The position numbers and the translations under genes were made by a program. A stretch of 64,000 nucleotides of DNA from Burkholderia sp. MS389. Lineage in GTDB: Bacteria > Pseudomonadota > Gammaproteobacteria > Burkholderiales > Burkholderiaceae. The stretch lies in contig NZ_CP045995.1 in the NCBI RefSeq assembly GCF_016899425.1, positions 1,550,001-1,614,000 on the forward strand, in the 5' to 3' direction. The notes beneath the pieces were generated by a model, which was not told where the DNA came from, did not search any database, and saw only the letters and a list, made by a program, of their open reading frames with translations. Of this stretch, positions 8,291 to 18,383 are shown piece after piece; position 1 is the stretch's first letter, and the number at the start of each line of letters is the position of its first letter.

Positions 8291-10522
8291 TTGAATCGCT
8301 TCGTGCCGTTTCTCCGAGATGCGTGGCTTCGTTGCCGCGCCCGTGTCGCGCCGCTCGCCGCCGCGTGCCGCACGCGCGTCCGCGCGCTGGGCGCGGGCGC
8401 GCTGCATCGCCTGCGCCATCCGACCCGGCGCGGCGTCGCGCTGACGCTCGCCGCGATCCCGGTGCTCGGCCTGCTGGTGCTGCTCGCGTTCGTTCCGTTC
8501 ACGCCGAGCATCGGCGACATCCGCAAGGCGCGCATCGACCGCCCCGCGCGCGTGCTGTCGGCCGACGGCCAGCTGATCGCCGAATTCCGGCCCGTGAACC
8601 GTGAATGGGTGCCGCTCAAGCAGATCTCGCCGCATATGGTCGATGCGCTGATCGCGACCGAGGATCACCGCTTCTACGCGCATCACGGCATCGACTGGCG
8701 CCGCACGCTCGCGGCCGGACTGCATACGTTCTCGGGCGACCGCCAGGGCGGCTCGACGATCACGCAGCAGCTCGCGCGCAATCTGTATCCCGACGAAGTC
8801 GGCCGCGCGCCGACGCTCACGCGCAAGCTGAAGGAGCTGATCACCGCGTTCAAGATCGAAGCGGTGTACAGCAAGGACGAGATCCTCGAAACCTACCTGA
8901 ACACCGTGCCGTTCCTGTACAACGCGTACGGCGTCGAAATGGCCGCGCGCACGTACTTCGGCAAATCGGCCGATCAGCTCGACATTACGGAAAGCGCGAC
9001 GCTCGTCGGGATGCTGAAGGGCAACAGCTACTACAACCCGGTGCTGAATCCGGACCGCGCGGTCCAGCGGCGCAACATCGTGCTCGGCCGGATGGCGCAG
9101 ATGGGCATGCTGTCGCCGCAGCAGCTCGCGAAACTGCAGCGCCGGCCGCTGCACGTCGACTTCGAACCGCAGACCGCGCAGCCGGGCCTCGCGCCGCATT
9201 TCGCGGTGCAACTGCGCAAGTGGCTGATCGCATGGGCCGACCGCAACAACTACGATCTGTACGCGGACGGCCTCGTCGTGCGCACGACGCTCGATGCACG
9301 GCTGCAGGACATGGCCACGCAGGCGCTGACGCGGCAGACCGAACGACTGCAGGCGATCGCCGACGGCGCATGGCGCGGGCCGTCCGGTTGCGGGCTGCGC
9401 AACGACCTGTTCGTCGGCTTCATGCGGCAGACGCCCGAGTATCGCCAGGCGCGCGACACGGGGCTCACCGATGTGCTCGCGCTGAAGCAGCTCGGCGCGA
9501 ATCGCGAATTCATGCGCACGCTGTGCGAGCGCAAGACGCAGGTGCAGGCCGGCTTCGTCGCGATCGATCCGCGCAACGGTGCGATCCGCGCGTGGGTCGG
9601 CAGCCCGGATTTCGGCAGCGAGCCATTCGATCACGTGGTACAGGCGCGGCGCCAGCCGGGTTCGACGTTCAAGCCGTTCGTCTATGGCGCCGCGTTCGCG
9701 GACGGGATGCGGCCGGGCGATACCTTCGTCGACCGCCCCGTCGCGATCCCGATCGACGGCCGCGCCGTGTGGCATCCGACCGATGCGGAACCGCCGACCG
9801 GCGAGCCGATGACGCTGCGCGACGCGCTCGCGCTGTCGCGCAACCGCATCACGGCGCAGGTCATGCAGCACGAAGGCGCCGCGAAGGTCGCTCAGCTCGC
9901 CCGCGCGATGGGCGTACGCGACAGCCCGCTCGATGCGGTGCCGTCGCTCGCGCTCGGCACGAGCCCCGTCACGCTGAAAGAGATGGTGTCCGCGTACGGC
10001 ACGATCGCGAACCGCGGCGTGTACGTCGCGCCGCAGATGATCACGCGCATCGAGGATCGCAACGGCCGGGTGCTCGCCGCGTTCGGCAGCGCGCCGCCGG
10101 AACGCGCGTTGCCCGCGCCTGCCGCGCAGACGCTGGTCGACGCAATGCGCGGCGTCGTCGATTACGGGACCGGCGCGGACATCCGCTCGCGCTACGGGAT
10201 CCGGATCGACGTCGCGGGCAAGACCGGCACGACGCAGGACAACACGGACGGCTGGTTCATCCTGATGCATCCGCAACTGGTGGCCGGCGCATGGGTCGGC
10301 TTCGACGACGGCAGCGTGACGCTGCGCAGCGACTACTGGGGCGCGGGCGCGCACAGCGCGCTGCCGATCGTCGGGTCGTTCTACGATGCGGCGCTGCGCG
10401 CGCGGGCGATCGATCCGCACGTGCAGTTCTCGCCCGACTTCCGGCCGCGCAGCGCGCCGGCGCCGAAGCGACGCGCACCGCCGCATTCGGGCCTGTTCGA
10501 CTGGTTGAGGTTCTTTCGCTAA
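8291..10522 (+). CDS. Class A penicillin-binding protein (glycosyltransferase/transpeptidase)
   Basis: Bifunctional murein synthase of 743 residues anchored by one TM at about 48-70. The GT51 domain shows ATEDHRFYAHHG (catalytic Glu about 124) and GGSTITQQLARNL. The transpeptidase has its active Ser at about 458 in PGSTFKPF, SRNR as the SxN element, and KTGTTQD at about 644. An in-frame TAG at 8255 and no ATG after it mean translation starts at TTG 8291 or GTG 8303. It is smaller than the typical PBP1A, so it is probably a second, PBP1A/PbpC-type enzyme. It converges on the WG-repeat gene with 21 bases between stops. Confidence 0.93.
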   Translation: MNRFVPFLRDAWLRCRARVAPLAAACRTRVRALGAGALHRLRHPTRRGVALTLAAIPVLGLLVLLAFVPFTPSIGDIRKARIDRPARVLSADGQLIAEFRPVNREWVPLKQISPHMVDALIATEDHRFYAHHGIDWRRTLAAGLHTFSGDRQGGSTITQQLARNLYPDEVGRAPTLTRKLKELITAFKIEAVYSKDEILETYLNTVPFLYNAYGVEMAARTYFGKSADQLDITESATLVGMLKGNSYYNPVLNPDRAVQRRNIVLGRMAQMGMLSPQQLAKLQRRPLHVDFEPQTAQPGLAPHFAVQLRKWLIAWADRNNYDLYADGLVVRTTLDARLQDMATQALTRQTERLQAIADGAWRGPSGCGLRNDLFVGFMRQTPEYRQARDTGLTDVLALKQLGANREFMRTLCERKTQVQAGFVAIDPRNGAIRAWVGSPDFGSEPFDHVVQARRQPGSTFKPFVYGAAFADGMRPGDTFVDRPVAIPIDGRAVWHPTDAEPPTGEPMTLRDALALSRNRITAQVMQHEGAAKVAQLARAMGVRDSPLDAVPSLALGTSPVTLKEMVSAYGTIANRGVYVAPQMITRIEDRNGRVLAAFGSAPPERALPAPAAQTLVDAMRGVVDYGTGADIRSRYGIRIDVAGKTGTTQDNTDGWFILMHPQLVAGAWVGFDDGSVTLRSDYWGAGAHSALPIVGSFYDAALRARAIDPHVQFSPDFRPRSAPAPKRRAPPHSGLFDWLRFFR

Positions 10523-10543
10523 ACGTGCCGGCGGCGCTCCGGG

Positions 10544-12454
10544 CTACCGCAGCGTCGTCGTCGCGTGCCCATCCGCGTACAGCCACACGGGAACGCCGTC
10601 ATCGCGCAATGCGGCGACCGGTTCATCCATGCGCCAGCGCTGCGCGATCTCGACACGGCGAACGAACCACGGCATCAACGTCGCATGCCGTGCATCGTCG
10701 TCACGATCGTCGTCGAACAGCGCATCGTCGCCGATTCGCGTGTAACGCGCCGGATGCAGCACGGTGCCGTCCGCGCGCAATACCGTCGCGCGCACGTCGT
10801 GGCCGTCGTCGTCCTGCACGCTGGCGAGCCAGCCATGATCGGCGCCCCAGAACAGGCCGGCCACGTCGTCGTAGCGCCCCTGCGCGATCGTCGCGCCCGT
10901 CTCGAGATCGCAGATCGCCAGTTGCACCGGCTCGCCCGGCAGGCCGCCGATCGCGTAACGCGTGAACAGCTCGCCCGGCACCGCTTCGTCGTCGGGCAGC
11001 CACGACAGCGCGCCCATGTTGACGAAGTCGAACGGCGTGAGCACGCGGCCCTGCCCGTCGACGATCGCGCAACGGCCGTCGTCGCGCCGCACGATATGGC
11101 GGATCGTGCCGAGCTCATCGAACATTTCCGCGTGTTCGCCGCCGGTCAGCGGTGCAACTTCCGCGTAATGCGGTTCGACGATCACCCGGCCTTTCGCATC
11201 GACGAGACCGACGTGACCGTTACGCCGCGCGACGAACGCGCCGCACTCGGACGACCATTCGAGCGACGCCCACTCGGGCTGTGCGCGCCATTGCCCGTCG
11301 CGCCCGATCAGCCCCCATCGCTCGCCTTCGGCTGCCGCCGCGACGGCGCCGTTCACGAATTCGTGCGCGTCGTCGAAACGCGGCGGAATCGTCCACGCGC
11401 CATGCGTATCGACGAAGCCCCAGCGGCCATTCAGGCTCGCCGACGCGACACCGCCGGTGAACTCGCCGAAATCGTCGAGCGTCGGTTCGAGTACCCACGC
11501 CCCGTCCGTGCGCACGAGCCCGAACCGCTCGCCCACGCGCACGCAGGCGACGTCGCCGCTGAAATCCCACACCGCGTCGAACGCCGGTTCGCGCACGATC
11601 CTGACACCGTCGCCCTCGACGTCCCCATCGGCAAGCAGCAGGCCGACCTTGCCGTCGCGCGCGGCCCACAACAACCGGTCGTCACGCGCGCCACTGGCCC
11701 ACAGGTTCGTCCACTCGGGCGGCACGATCACGTCCCACGCGTCGTCGGTTTCACGCCGCACGCCCCACAGGCCGTTGCTTCCGCGAAAGCTGAACGTGTC
11801 GTGATCGAGCCAGTTGCCGTGCAGCTCACCGGCGTCGAACATCTCGGCGAACGTCACGCGGCGCGGCGGATTCTGCCGCCGGAAATAATGATGCGACACG
11901 CCGCCGAATCCGAAGCCCCACGCCCAGTCGCCCCAGTCAGCGGGCGTATCGATCTCGAGTGCATCGCGCACGCCGCGCACGTCGCGGAAGTCCATGCAGT
12001 TCGCGACCTGCCACCACAGGCGCGTGCACGCATCGCGTTCCTCGTCGATGTAGTCGTTCGGATCGCCGTCGTCGAGCCATGACAGTTCGTCGAGGTTCGC
12101 GGATAGCCGGGCCGCGCCGTGCGCGTCGCCGAGCGCATCGATCGACTCGCCGAGATGACGCACGACCGCATCGAACTGGCGCGCGAGCGCCGGATCGTCG
12201 CCCGGCAGTGGATACGCGGTGACGAACGCCGCGAGCCGGCTGAGGCGCGCAAGCGCGGCGCGTGCATCGCTCATGAGATTCGGCGTGCCGGCATCGCCGA
12301 ACACGCGTTGATCGGTAATCGCGTCGCCCGCGCCGCCGTCGGCCAACAGCACGCGCCACAGCAGCGGAAAGTGATTATTGGATTCCGCGAACTCGATCGT
12401 TCGCGCGTCGTCGCCATTACCTGGCTGGAGATAAAGCCATGCTCGATTGCCCAT
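10544..12454 (-). CDS. WG-repeat protein
   Basis: Large soluble protein of about 636 residues. The N-terminal region (about 1-210) starts MGNRAWLYLQPGN and has a non-repeat domain. The C-terminal half has tandem WG (KWGYID-like) repeats, for example RWGFVDTHGAWTIPPRF, RWGLIGRDGQWRAQPEW and HVGLVDAKGRVIVEPHY. WG repeats build beta-propeller-like surfaces of uncertain function. I took ATG 12454, not the upstream codon at 12505, because the extra 17 residues look unrelated. No signal peptide is seen. Function is unknown. Confidence 0.82.
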   Translation of the reverse strand: MGNRAWLYLQPGNGDDARTIEFAESNNHFPLLWRVLLADGGAGDAITDQRVFGDAGTPNLMSDARAALARLSRLAAFVTAYPLPGDDPALARQFDAVVRHLGESIDALGDAHGAARLSANLDELSWLDDGDPNDYIDEERDACTRLWWQVANCMDFRDVRGVRDALEIDTPADWGDWAWGFGFGGVSHHYFRRQNPPRRVTFAEMFDAGELHGNWLDHDTFSFRGSNGLWGVRRETDDAWDVIVPPEWTNLWASGARDDRLLWAARDGKVGLLLADGDVEGDGVRIVREPAFDAVWDFSGDVACVRVGERFGLVRTDGAWVLEPTLDDFGEFTGGVASASLNGRWGFVDTHGAWTIPPRFDDAHEFVNGAVAAAAEGERWGLIGRDGQWRAQPEWASLEWSSECGAFVARRNGHVGLVDAKGRVIVEPHYAEVAPLTGGEHAEMFDELGTIRHIVRRDDGRCAIVDGQGRVLTPFDFVNMGALSWLPDDEAVPGELFTRYAIGGLPGEPVQLAICDLETGATIAQGRYDDVAGLFWGADHGWLASVQDDDGHDVRATVLRADGTVLHPARYTRIGDDALFDDDRDDDARHATLMPWFVRRVEIAQRWRMDEPVAALRDDGVPVWLYADGHATTTLR

Positions 12455-12678
12455 CGGAAGGGTCGCCCTCGTTATTATTGTTGCCGTGATCGTGTCGGCG
12501 CCCATTATAGAAGCACGCGATGACGCCGGCGGTGGCCGCCTGCGCCGCGCACCATCACCGTCATCGTTCGACCATGACGGCGCGCAATACGCTATCCGAT
12601 TTCGACCGCGACTATCTTCCCGATTCGAATGAATCGCCGGCCCGGCGACGTACCGGCCGGCGAGGCACTCGACCGCGT

Positions 12679-13779
12679 TCAGCCGGCCGCGAGCGTGGCG
12701 GCCAGCGCGTCGTATTCAGGCACCCACGCTGCACGCCACGCCGCCTTCGTCGCGTCATCGACCCACGCGCCGTCGATCCCGTTCAGCATGAACTGCTTCA
12801 ACTCGGCCACGGTGAAGCCGAAATGGCTGAACATCAGCTCCCACGCTTCCGAAGGGTTCACCTTGTGCAACGTCGGATCGTCAGTGTTCGGATGGATCTT
12901 CAACCCGAGCCCCGGCATCTTGCGCATCGGATGCAGTTCGGCCCATTGCGCCGGCGGCAGCGTGCGCAGGTAATACGAATTCGTCGGCACGACGGTAAAC
13001 ACGATGCCGCGCTCCGCATAGCGGGCGCACAGCTCGGGGTTGTCGACGATCGTATAGCCGTGATCAATGCGGTCCACCTGCAGCAGATCGACGGCCGTCT
13101 CGACGTTGCGCCACGGCATCCCGAACTCGCCCGCATGCGCAGTCGTGCGGAAGCCGACCGCACGCGCGCTGCGGTACGCCTTCCAGAACAACTCGGGCGG
13201 CCGGTCGTTCTCGCGATAATCGATACCGAGTCCCGCGACTTCGTCCGCGCGATGCGCGCTCATCCACTCGACGATCGCAACCGCTTCGTCGGGGTCCTGC
13301 TCGCGGTCGATGCTCGGAATCACGCGCGCGCCGATTCCGAAATCGCGCGCGGCATCGCGAATTCCCGTCACGATCGCGGCCTGCGCATCCGCATACGCGA
13401 TGCCCGACACGCGCACCGTTCCCGTCGGATTCCAGAAGAATTCCGCGTGCCGCACGTTGTGGGCGGCTGCGTCTTCCAGATACTCATAGGTAATACGCCG
13501 CAGGTCGTCGGGTTGCGTCAGCAGATATTTATCGAGCGCGCGCAGCACGTGCAGCACGCCGACCGGTTTCTCGCCGCGTGCGTAGAACGCGTCGATCTCC
13601 GCGCGTTCAATCGGTGCGCCGCTGCGTTCGGCCAGCGCGACGAACGTGTCGTGCCGCACCGCGCCGAGCAGGTGGCAATGCAGCTCGACTTTCGGCAGCG
13701 CGCGGAAGAAGGCCCGATGGGCCGGCGTGATCTCGATGCCCGTGCGCGCGGCCGGGACGTTGCCTGGTGTTCCCTTCAT
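12679..13779 (-). CDS. Adenosine deaminase family protein
   Basis: Zinc amidohydrolase of 366 residues that deaminates adenosine or adenine. Metal ligands are in VELHCHLLGA (His34, His36), TTAHAGEFG, RIDHGYTI and HPNTDDPTL. I chose ATG 13779 because AAGAGA lies at good spacing before it, while the ATG at 13806 has none. It lies 46 bases after the NCS2 permease gene on the same strand, so import and deamination of a purine are probably coupled. Adenine-type rather than adenosine specificity cannot be excluded. Confidence 0.9.
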   Translation of the reverse strand: MKGTPGNVPAARTGIEITPAHRAFFRALPKVELHCHLLGAVRHDTFVALAERSGAPIERAEIDAFYARGEKPVGVLHVLRALDKYLLTQPDDLRRITYEYLEDAAAHNVRHAEFFWNPTGTVRVSGIAYADAQAAIVTGIRDAARDFGIGARVIPSIDREQDPDEAVAIVEWMSAHRADEVAGLGIDYRENDRPPELFWKAYRSARAVGFRTTAHAGEFGMPWRNVETAVDLLQVDRIDHGYTIVDNPELCARYAERGIVFTVVPTNSYYLRTLPPAQWAELHPMRKMPGLGLKIHPNTDDPTLHKVNPSEAWELMFSHFGFTVAELKQFMLNGIDGAWVDDATKAAWRAAWVPEYDALAATLAAG

Positions 13780-13825
13780 GTCAGTCTCTTTTTTCGGTAG
13801 TGCCATTGCGTCGCGAAGCCGTCTC

Positions 13826-15175
13826 TCAGTGCGGCTTCACGACGGTCCAGAAGTAATAACCGAGCGGCAGCGCGAGCACGACGAGCCCCCACGACACGTC
13901 GCGCCAGCGCCCAGCCAGCAGCTTGACGAGCACGTAGCACAGCAGCCCGCCCGCGATGCCGGTGCCGAAGCTGTTCGACATCAGCGTGAGCAGCACCATC
14001 GACATCACGGGCAGCGCATCGGTGAAGTCGTCGAAATGCGTATGGCGGATCGTCGCGAACATCGACAGCCCGATCAGGATCAGCGCCGGCGCCGTCGCCT
14101 CCTTCGGAATCGCGAGCGCGACCGGCACGAACAGCAGCATCGCGGCGAACAGCACGGCCGCCGCCACCGACGACAGCCCGCTGCGGCCGCCCGACTCGAC
14201 GCCCGCGGCCGATTCGATCAGCGCGGTCAGCGCGGGAATGCCGAACACCGGCCCGAGCGTCGCGGCGAGCGAGTCGACGAGAAACGGCCGGTTGATGTTC
14301 GGCAGGTTGCCGTGCTCGTCGAGCAGGTTCGCCTTCGCGCCGACCGCAAGCGCGGTGCCGAGCGTCGAGAAGAATTCCGCCGCGAAGAATGCGAACAGGT
14401 ACGGCGCGGCGGCCAGGCTCAACGCGCTGCCGATATCGAGCTTGAACGCGATCGGCGCAATGCCGTGCGGCAGCGACATGAACGACGCGGGCAGGTGCGT
14501 GACGCCGAGCGGCACACCGGCCGCGGCGGCGACGAGGATCGCGATCAGGATCGCGCCGGGCACCTTGCGCGCCTGCAGCACGATCGCGACCGCGAGGCCG
14601 ATCAGCGCAACCAACGCGCCCGGCCGCGAGAAGTCGCCGAGCGCGAACGCGTTGGTCTTCGCGTTCGCGACGACCATCCCCGCATTGCGCAGCCCGAGCA
14701 TCGTGACGAACAGCCCGATCGACGCACCGAGCCCGAGTTTGATCTGCACCGGAATCAGCCGCACCACGACGCCGCGCGCGCCGAGTATCGTCAGCAGGAA
14801 GAACAGCACGCCCGACACGCATGCGATGCCCAGGCCCGTCTGCCAGCCGACGTGCTCGGTCGTCGCGAGCGTCACGCCGATGATCACCGAGCCGCCGATA
14901 CCGGGGCCGACGAGGAACGGCAGGTTCGCGTAGAACCCCATCAGCGTGGTGAACAGCACGAACACGATGATCGTCGCGGTCGTCGCCGCGCCGCGGTCCA
15001 TGCCGCCCGTCGCGAGCAGCGACGGGATCACGACGAGCAGGTACGCGGCCGCGAGAAACGACGTGACGCCCGCGATCGTCTCGGTGCGCACGCTCGTGCC
15101 GCGCGCGGCGAGCGCGAAGCGGCGTTCGAGCCAGTTGGCCGGCACGCGCGCCGGCATCGTGTCAGTCGCTGACAT
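13826..15175 (-). CDS. NCS2-family purine permease (AzgA-like)
   Basis: Inner-membrane nucleobase permease of 449 residues with roughly 12-14 hydrophobic segments. The start pattern, RGTSVRTETIAGVTSFLAAAY, is typical of the AzgA-like branch that carries adenine, guanine and hypoxanthine. Other family blocks are GPGIGGSVIIG, the NAFALGDF region and ESAAGVESGGRSGLSSV. It probably forms an operon with the adenosine deaminase downstream and is divergent from a LysR regulator at 15270. Confidence 0.92.
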   Translation of the reverse strand: MSATDTMPARVPANWLERRFALAARGTSVRTETIAGVTSFLAAAYLLVVIPSLLATGGMDRGAATTATIIVFVLFTTLMGFYANLPFLVGPGIGGSVIIGVTLATTEHVGWQTGLGIACVSGVLFFLLTILGARGVVVRLIPVQIKLGLGASIGLFVTMLGLRNAGMVVANAKTNAFALGDFSRPGALVALIGLAVAIVLQARKVPGAILIAILVAAAAGVPLGVTHLPASFMSLPHGIAPIAFKLDIGSALSLAAAPYLFAFFAAEFFSTLGTALAVGAKANLLDEHGNLPNINRPFLVDSLAATLGPVFGIPALTALIESAAGVESGGRSGLSSVAAAVLFAAMLLFVPVALAIPKEATAPALILIGLSMFATIRHTHFDDFTDALPVMSMVLLTLMSNSFGTGIAGGLLCYVLVKLLAGRWRDVSWGLVVLALPLGYYFWTVVKPH

Positions 15176-15269
15176 GGTGGTTCTCCTGTGATTCCGAATA
15201 TTGTCCTGTGTCTGGTCGTGCAGCGCGGTCTTATACTGCCGCGTACCGCATCCCGACCGTCATTGCCCG

Positions 15270-16178
15270 ATGTCCGACCGCTCGTCGCTGCTTCCCGCGC
15301 TCACGCTGCGGCAGGTCCAGCACTTCGTCGTCCTTGCCCATGCACGCAGCTTCACGCAGGCCGCGCAGGCGCTGTCGCTCACGCAGCCCGCGCTCACCGC
15401 GTCGATCCGCCAGATCGAGTTCCTGCTCGGCGGGCGCCTGTTCGCACGCACCGCGCACCGGCTCACGCTGACCGCCGCGGGCGAAGCCGTGCTGCCGCTC
15501 GCCGAGCGCCTGCTCAATCAGGCGCGCGGCACCTTCGACGACATGACGCGGCTCATCGGCGAACGCATCCAGACCGTGCGCATCGCGTTCATCCCGTCGG
15601 TCGCGGGCCGCCTGCTGCCCGCGCTCAACGCGCTGCGCGCCACGCACCCGACGTTGCGCTTCACGCTCACCGATTTGCCGAACAGCGCGCTCGTCGAAGC
15701 GGTGCGCGACGGCGTCGCGGATCTCGGCATCGGCGTGCGCGAACCCGACGGCGACGACGGCACGCTGCGCTACCGGCAGCTGTTCGAGGACGAGATCGTG
15801 ATCGTCGTGCGGCACGACGATCCGCTCGCCCGCGCGAAGAGCGTCACGTGGGCGAAGCTCGTCGATCGCGATCTCGCGGTGTTCGTGCGCGGCAGCGTCA
15901 GCGAATCGCTGCATCGCACCGGCGGCGCCGGAAAGCTGCGCCTGAACGTCACGTACCGGATGGAATACACGGAGCCGCTCTACGCGCTCGCGCGCAACGG
16001 CCTCGCGACCGCCGTGCTGCCGAGCCTCTACACGATGCATCTGCACGATCCCGAACTCGTCGCGCTGCGCGTCGACAAGCCGCGCGTCACGCGCGCGATC
16101 TCGCTGATCTCGCTCGCCGCCGACGATCGCGGCCCGCACGTGCGCGCGTGCCGCGAGTGGATCGAGCAGCGCATCTGA
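15270..16178 (+). CDS. LysR-family transcriptional regulator of the purine locus
   Basis: LysR regulator of 302 residues. An N-terminal helix-turn-helix (TLRQVQHFVVLAHARSFTQA, then ALSLTQPALTASIRQIE) is followed by a ligand-binding domain. I took the ATG at 15270; the frame upstream to 15201 starts with TTG and looks non-coding. It is divergent from the permease-deaminase pair, the classic LysR arrangement, so control of that operon by a purine-related ligand is a reasonable inference. It ends 30 bases before the convergent nucleoside hydrolase gene. Confidence 0.92.
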   Translation: MSDRSSLLPALTLRQVQHFVVLAHARSFTQAAQALSLTQPALTASIRQIEFLLGGRLFARTAHRLTLTAAGEAVLPLAERLLNQARGTFDDMTRLIGERIQTVRIAFIPSVAGRLLPALNALRATHPTLRFTLTDLPNSALVEAVRDGVADLGIGVREPDGDDGTLRYRQLFEDEIVIVVRHDDPLARAKSVTWAKLVDRDLAVFVRGSVSESLHRTGGAGKLRLNVTYRMEYTEPLYALARNGLATAVLPSLYTMHLHDPELVALRVDKPRVTRAISLISLAADDRGPHVRACREWIEQRI

Positions 16179-16207
16179 TTCCGTTCGCCGCGCACGGCCG
16201 CCCGCAC

Positions 16208-17260
16208 TCAGGGCAATTTCGCGATGCGCTCGACGAGCGTCGCGTAGAAGCGGTCCGCGTCGACCTCGTTGATCCATGTCGCATTCGCTGCACGGCCGCT
16301 GCGCCCGTTCCAGTCGACGATCGTCTCGCCGAGCGTCCACTGCCCGGTCGTCTCGACCACCACGTTCACCTTGCGGCCGCCGAACAGCGTCGGATCGACG
16401 AGATAGCCGACGGCCGTCGGGTCGTACATCGGCGCGTCTTCAACGCCGCGCCGCTTCTTGTTGTAGGCGAGCTCGGCCTCCATGATGTCGGCGACGATCG
16501 CGCCGCAGCGGTTGCCGAGCGCACGGAACGGCGCGACGCGCGCCGGCGTGATCGACGCCTTCACCGCGACGTCGCGCGGCAGCACGAAGATCGGCACACC
16601 GCTGCCGAACACCACGTCGGCCGCGTGCGGATCGACGTAGATGTTGAACTCGGCGGCCGGCGTGATGTTGCCGCGCTCGAAAAACGCGCCGCCCATCAGC
16701 ACGATGTCGCGCAACGCGGCGCGAATCTGCGGTGCTTCGACCAGCGCGGTCGCGAGGTTCGTCAACGGGCCGAGCGCACACAGCGTCACGCTGTTCGGCG
16801 CCGCGTGGCTCAGCGTATCGACGAGGTACGACACCGCGTGACCGGCGGCGAGCGGCGCGCGCGGCGCATGCAGTTCGACGCCTTCGAGCCCGGTCTTGCC
16901 GTGCACGTTCGCGGCCGTCACGAGATCGCGCACGAGTGGCCGCGGGCAGCCCGCATACACCGGCAGCGCGTTCGTGCGGCCGGCCCAGTCGCGGATGATC
17001 CGCGCATTGCGTTCGGTCAGCTCGAGCGGCACGTTGCCGGCCACGGCCGTCAGCGCGCGCACGTCGAGCCGGTCCTGCGCGCCGAGCGCGAACAGGATCG
17101 CGATGGCGTCGTCCTGCCCCGGATCGGTGTCGATGATCACCGTGCGGCGCGCGGCGTCGCCGCCGGCCGCGAATGCGCCCGTTTCGGGCAGCAACGCGGT
17201 GCCGGCCAGCGCGGCGGACAGTTTCAGGAAGGTGCGGCGGGAGGCGATCGGATGGGTCAT
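16208..17260 (-). CDS. Nucleoside hydrolase, Tat-exported
   Basis: Inosine/uridine-preferring nucleoside hydrolase of 350 residues. It has a twin-arginine signal (SRRTFLK, then a hydrophobic stretch to about 31), placing it in the periplasm. The calcium-binding signature DTDPGQDDA is at 44-52. ALGPLTNLA and MGGAF with NIYVDPHAA follow. It should split nucleosides into base and ribose outside the inner membrane. It lies 10 bases downstream of a porin gene, and near an NCS2 base permease and a deaminase. Together these read as a scavenging pathway. Confidence 0.93.
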   Translation of the reverse strand: MTHPIASRRTFLKLSAALAGTALLPETGAFAAGGDAARRTVIIDTDPGQDDAIAILFALGAQDRLDVRALTAVAGNVPLELTERNARIIRDWAGRTNALPVYAGCPRPLVRDLVTAANVHGKTGLEGVELHAPRAPLAAGHAVSYLVDTLSHAAPNSVTLCALGPLTNLATALVEAPQIRAALRDIVLMGGAFFERGNITPAAEFNIYVDPHAADVVFGSGVPIFVLPRDVAVKASITPARVAPFRALGNRCGAIVADIMEAELAYNKKRRGVEDAPMYDPTAVGYLVDPTLFGGRKVNVVVETTGQWTLGETIVDWNGRSGRAANATWINEVDADRFYATLVERIAKLP

Positions 17261-17270
17261 GGTCGGGCGC

Positions 17271-18383
17271 TCAGAACACGTGCCGGACGCCGAGCGTCGC
17301 CATCATCTGGCGCGTGCCGGTCGAACGCGCATACGCGAAGATCTGCGCATGGTCCGCGTCGCCGGCCGCCTGCTGCGCGATCACCGTCAGCGCGACGTCG
17401 GTGCGTTTGGACAGGAAGTAATCGGCCTGCAGGTTCACCTGATGCCATTTCGGACGCTTGTCGATCACGTCGTACTTGCCGTTCGTGAACGCATACGCGG
17501 CGCCGAGAAAGAGTTGCGGTGTCATCGTGTAGACGACGTTCACGCCCAGGTTCTGCAGGTGCAGGTGCGAATTGTCGAGGTAATCGTAGCGCACGTCGGT
17601 GAACATCGCCGCGAACTGCGCACGGCCGATCGTGTAGAAGCCGCCCGTGCCCGCGATCCGCTGCCGGCTTGCGTATGCGGCCGGCGACATCGCGCTCTTG
17701 CTGAAGATCAGCAGCGGCGACGCATAGTCGTTCGCGATCGCGCCGTCCTGGTTCGTCGCGCTGTACGGATGGTTGTACTGCGCATAGACCACGCTCCAGC
17801 GCAGCGGGCCGCGCTCATACCCGAGCCCGAAGCTGTACGCGCTATTGTTCGCGAAACCGGTCGTATTGCTGAAGCCGTACAGCGCGGTGAACTTCAGCCC
17901 GTAGTAGACGGGGCTCACGTACTTCACCGAGTTCTGCACGCGGATGTCGTTGTAGCCGTTGTCGTTGTCGCCGATGTTCACGCCGTTGCTCGCGATGATC
18001 ACGGGCCCGATGTAGTCGTGGATCGCATCGTACTGGCGACCGAACGTCAGCGAACCGTAGGTGCGGTCGGCGAGCCCCACGTACGCCATGCGCCCGAACT
18101 CGCGACCGTTCTGCGCGGCCGTGCCCGTCATCACGTTGAAGCCGTTCTCGAGCTGGAAGACGGCGGACAGCCCCTGCCCGAGATCCTCCTTGCCCTTCAG
18201 CCCCCAGCGCGGGTTCTGGTTCGTGCCGGACAACGCCTGCCACGCGTTCTTGCCGCCCTGGTTCGTCGCGAACCCGACACCGGCCGAGATGAGACCGTAC
18301 AGCGTGATGCTGCTTTGCGCACCGGCATGGGTCGCGAAGGCGCCGAGCATCGCGAGCGGAGCGAGCTTGTAGAGAGTTTTCAT
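17271..18383 (-). CDS. Gram-negative porin, OmpC-like
   Basis: Complete outer-membrane porin of 370 residues. The signal peptide ends AGA before QSSITLYGLISAGVGF. Typical internal segments are WGLKGKEDLGQGLSAVFQLENGF, GRMAYVGLADR and LTFGRQYD, and the last residue is Phe as in most porins. It is the first gene of a two-gene operon with the nucleoside hydrolase. Its job is therefore probably nucleoside entry, though no sequence feature proves specificity. Confidence 0.94.
   Translation of the reverse strand: MKTLYKLAPLAMLGAFATHAGAQSSITLYGLISAGVGFATNQGGKNAWQALSGTNQNPRWGLKGKEDLGQGLSAVFQLENGFNVMTGTAAQNGREFGRMAYVGLADRTYGSLTFGRQYDAIHDYIGPVIIASNGVNIGDNDNGYNDIRVQNSVKYVSPVYYGLKFTALYGFSNTTGFANNSAYSFGLGYERGPLRWSVVYAQYNHPYSATNQDGAIANDYASPLLIFSKSAMSPAAYASRQRIAGTGGFYTIGRAQFAAMFTDVRYDYLDNSHLHLQNLGVNVVYTMTPQLFLGAAYAFTNGKYDVIDKRPKWHQVNLQADYFLSKRTDVALTVIAQQAAGDADHAQIFAYARSTGTRQMMATLGVRHVF

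Noticed and set aside
8605..10965. Long plus-strand frame inside the penicillin-binding protein gene
   Set aside because: Shadow frame of a gene with catalytic motifs; composition is Arg-rich and no start signal exists.
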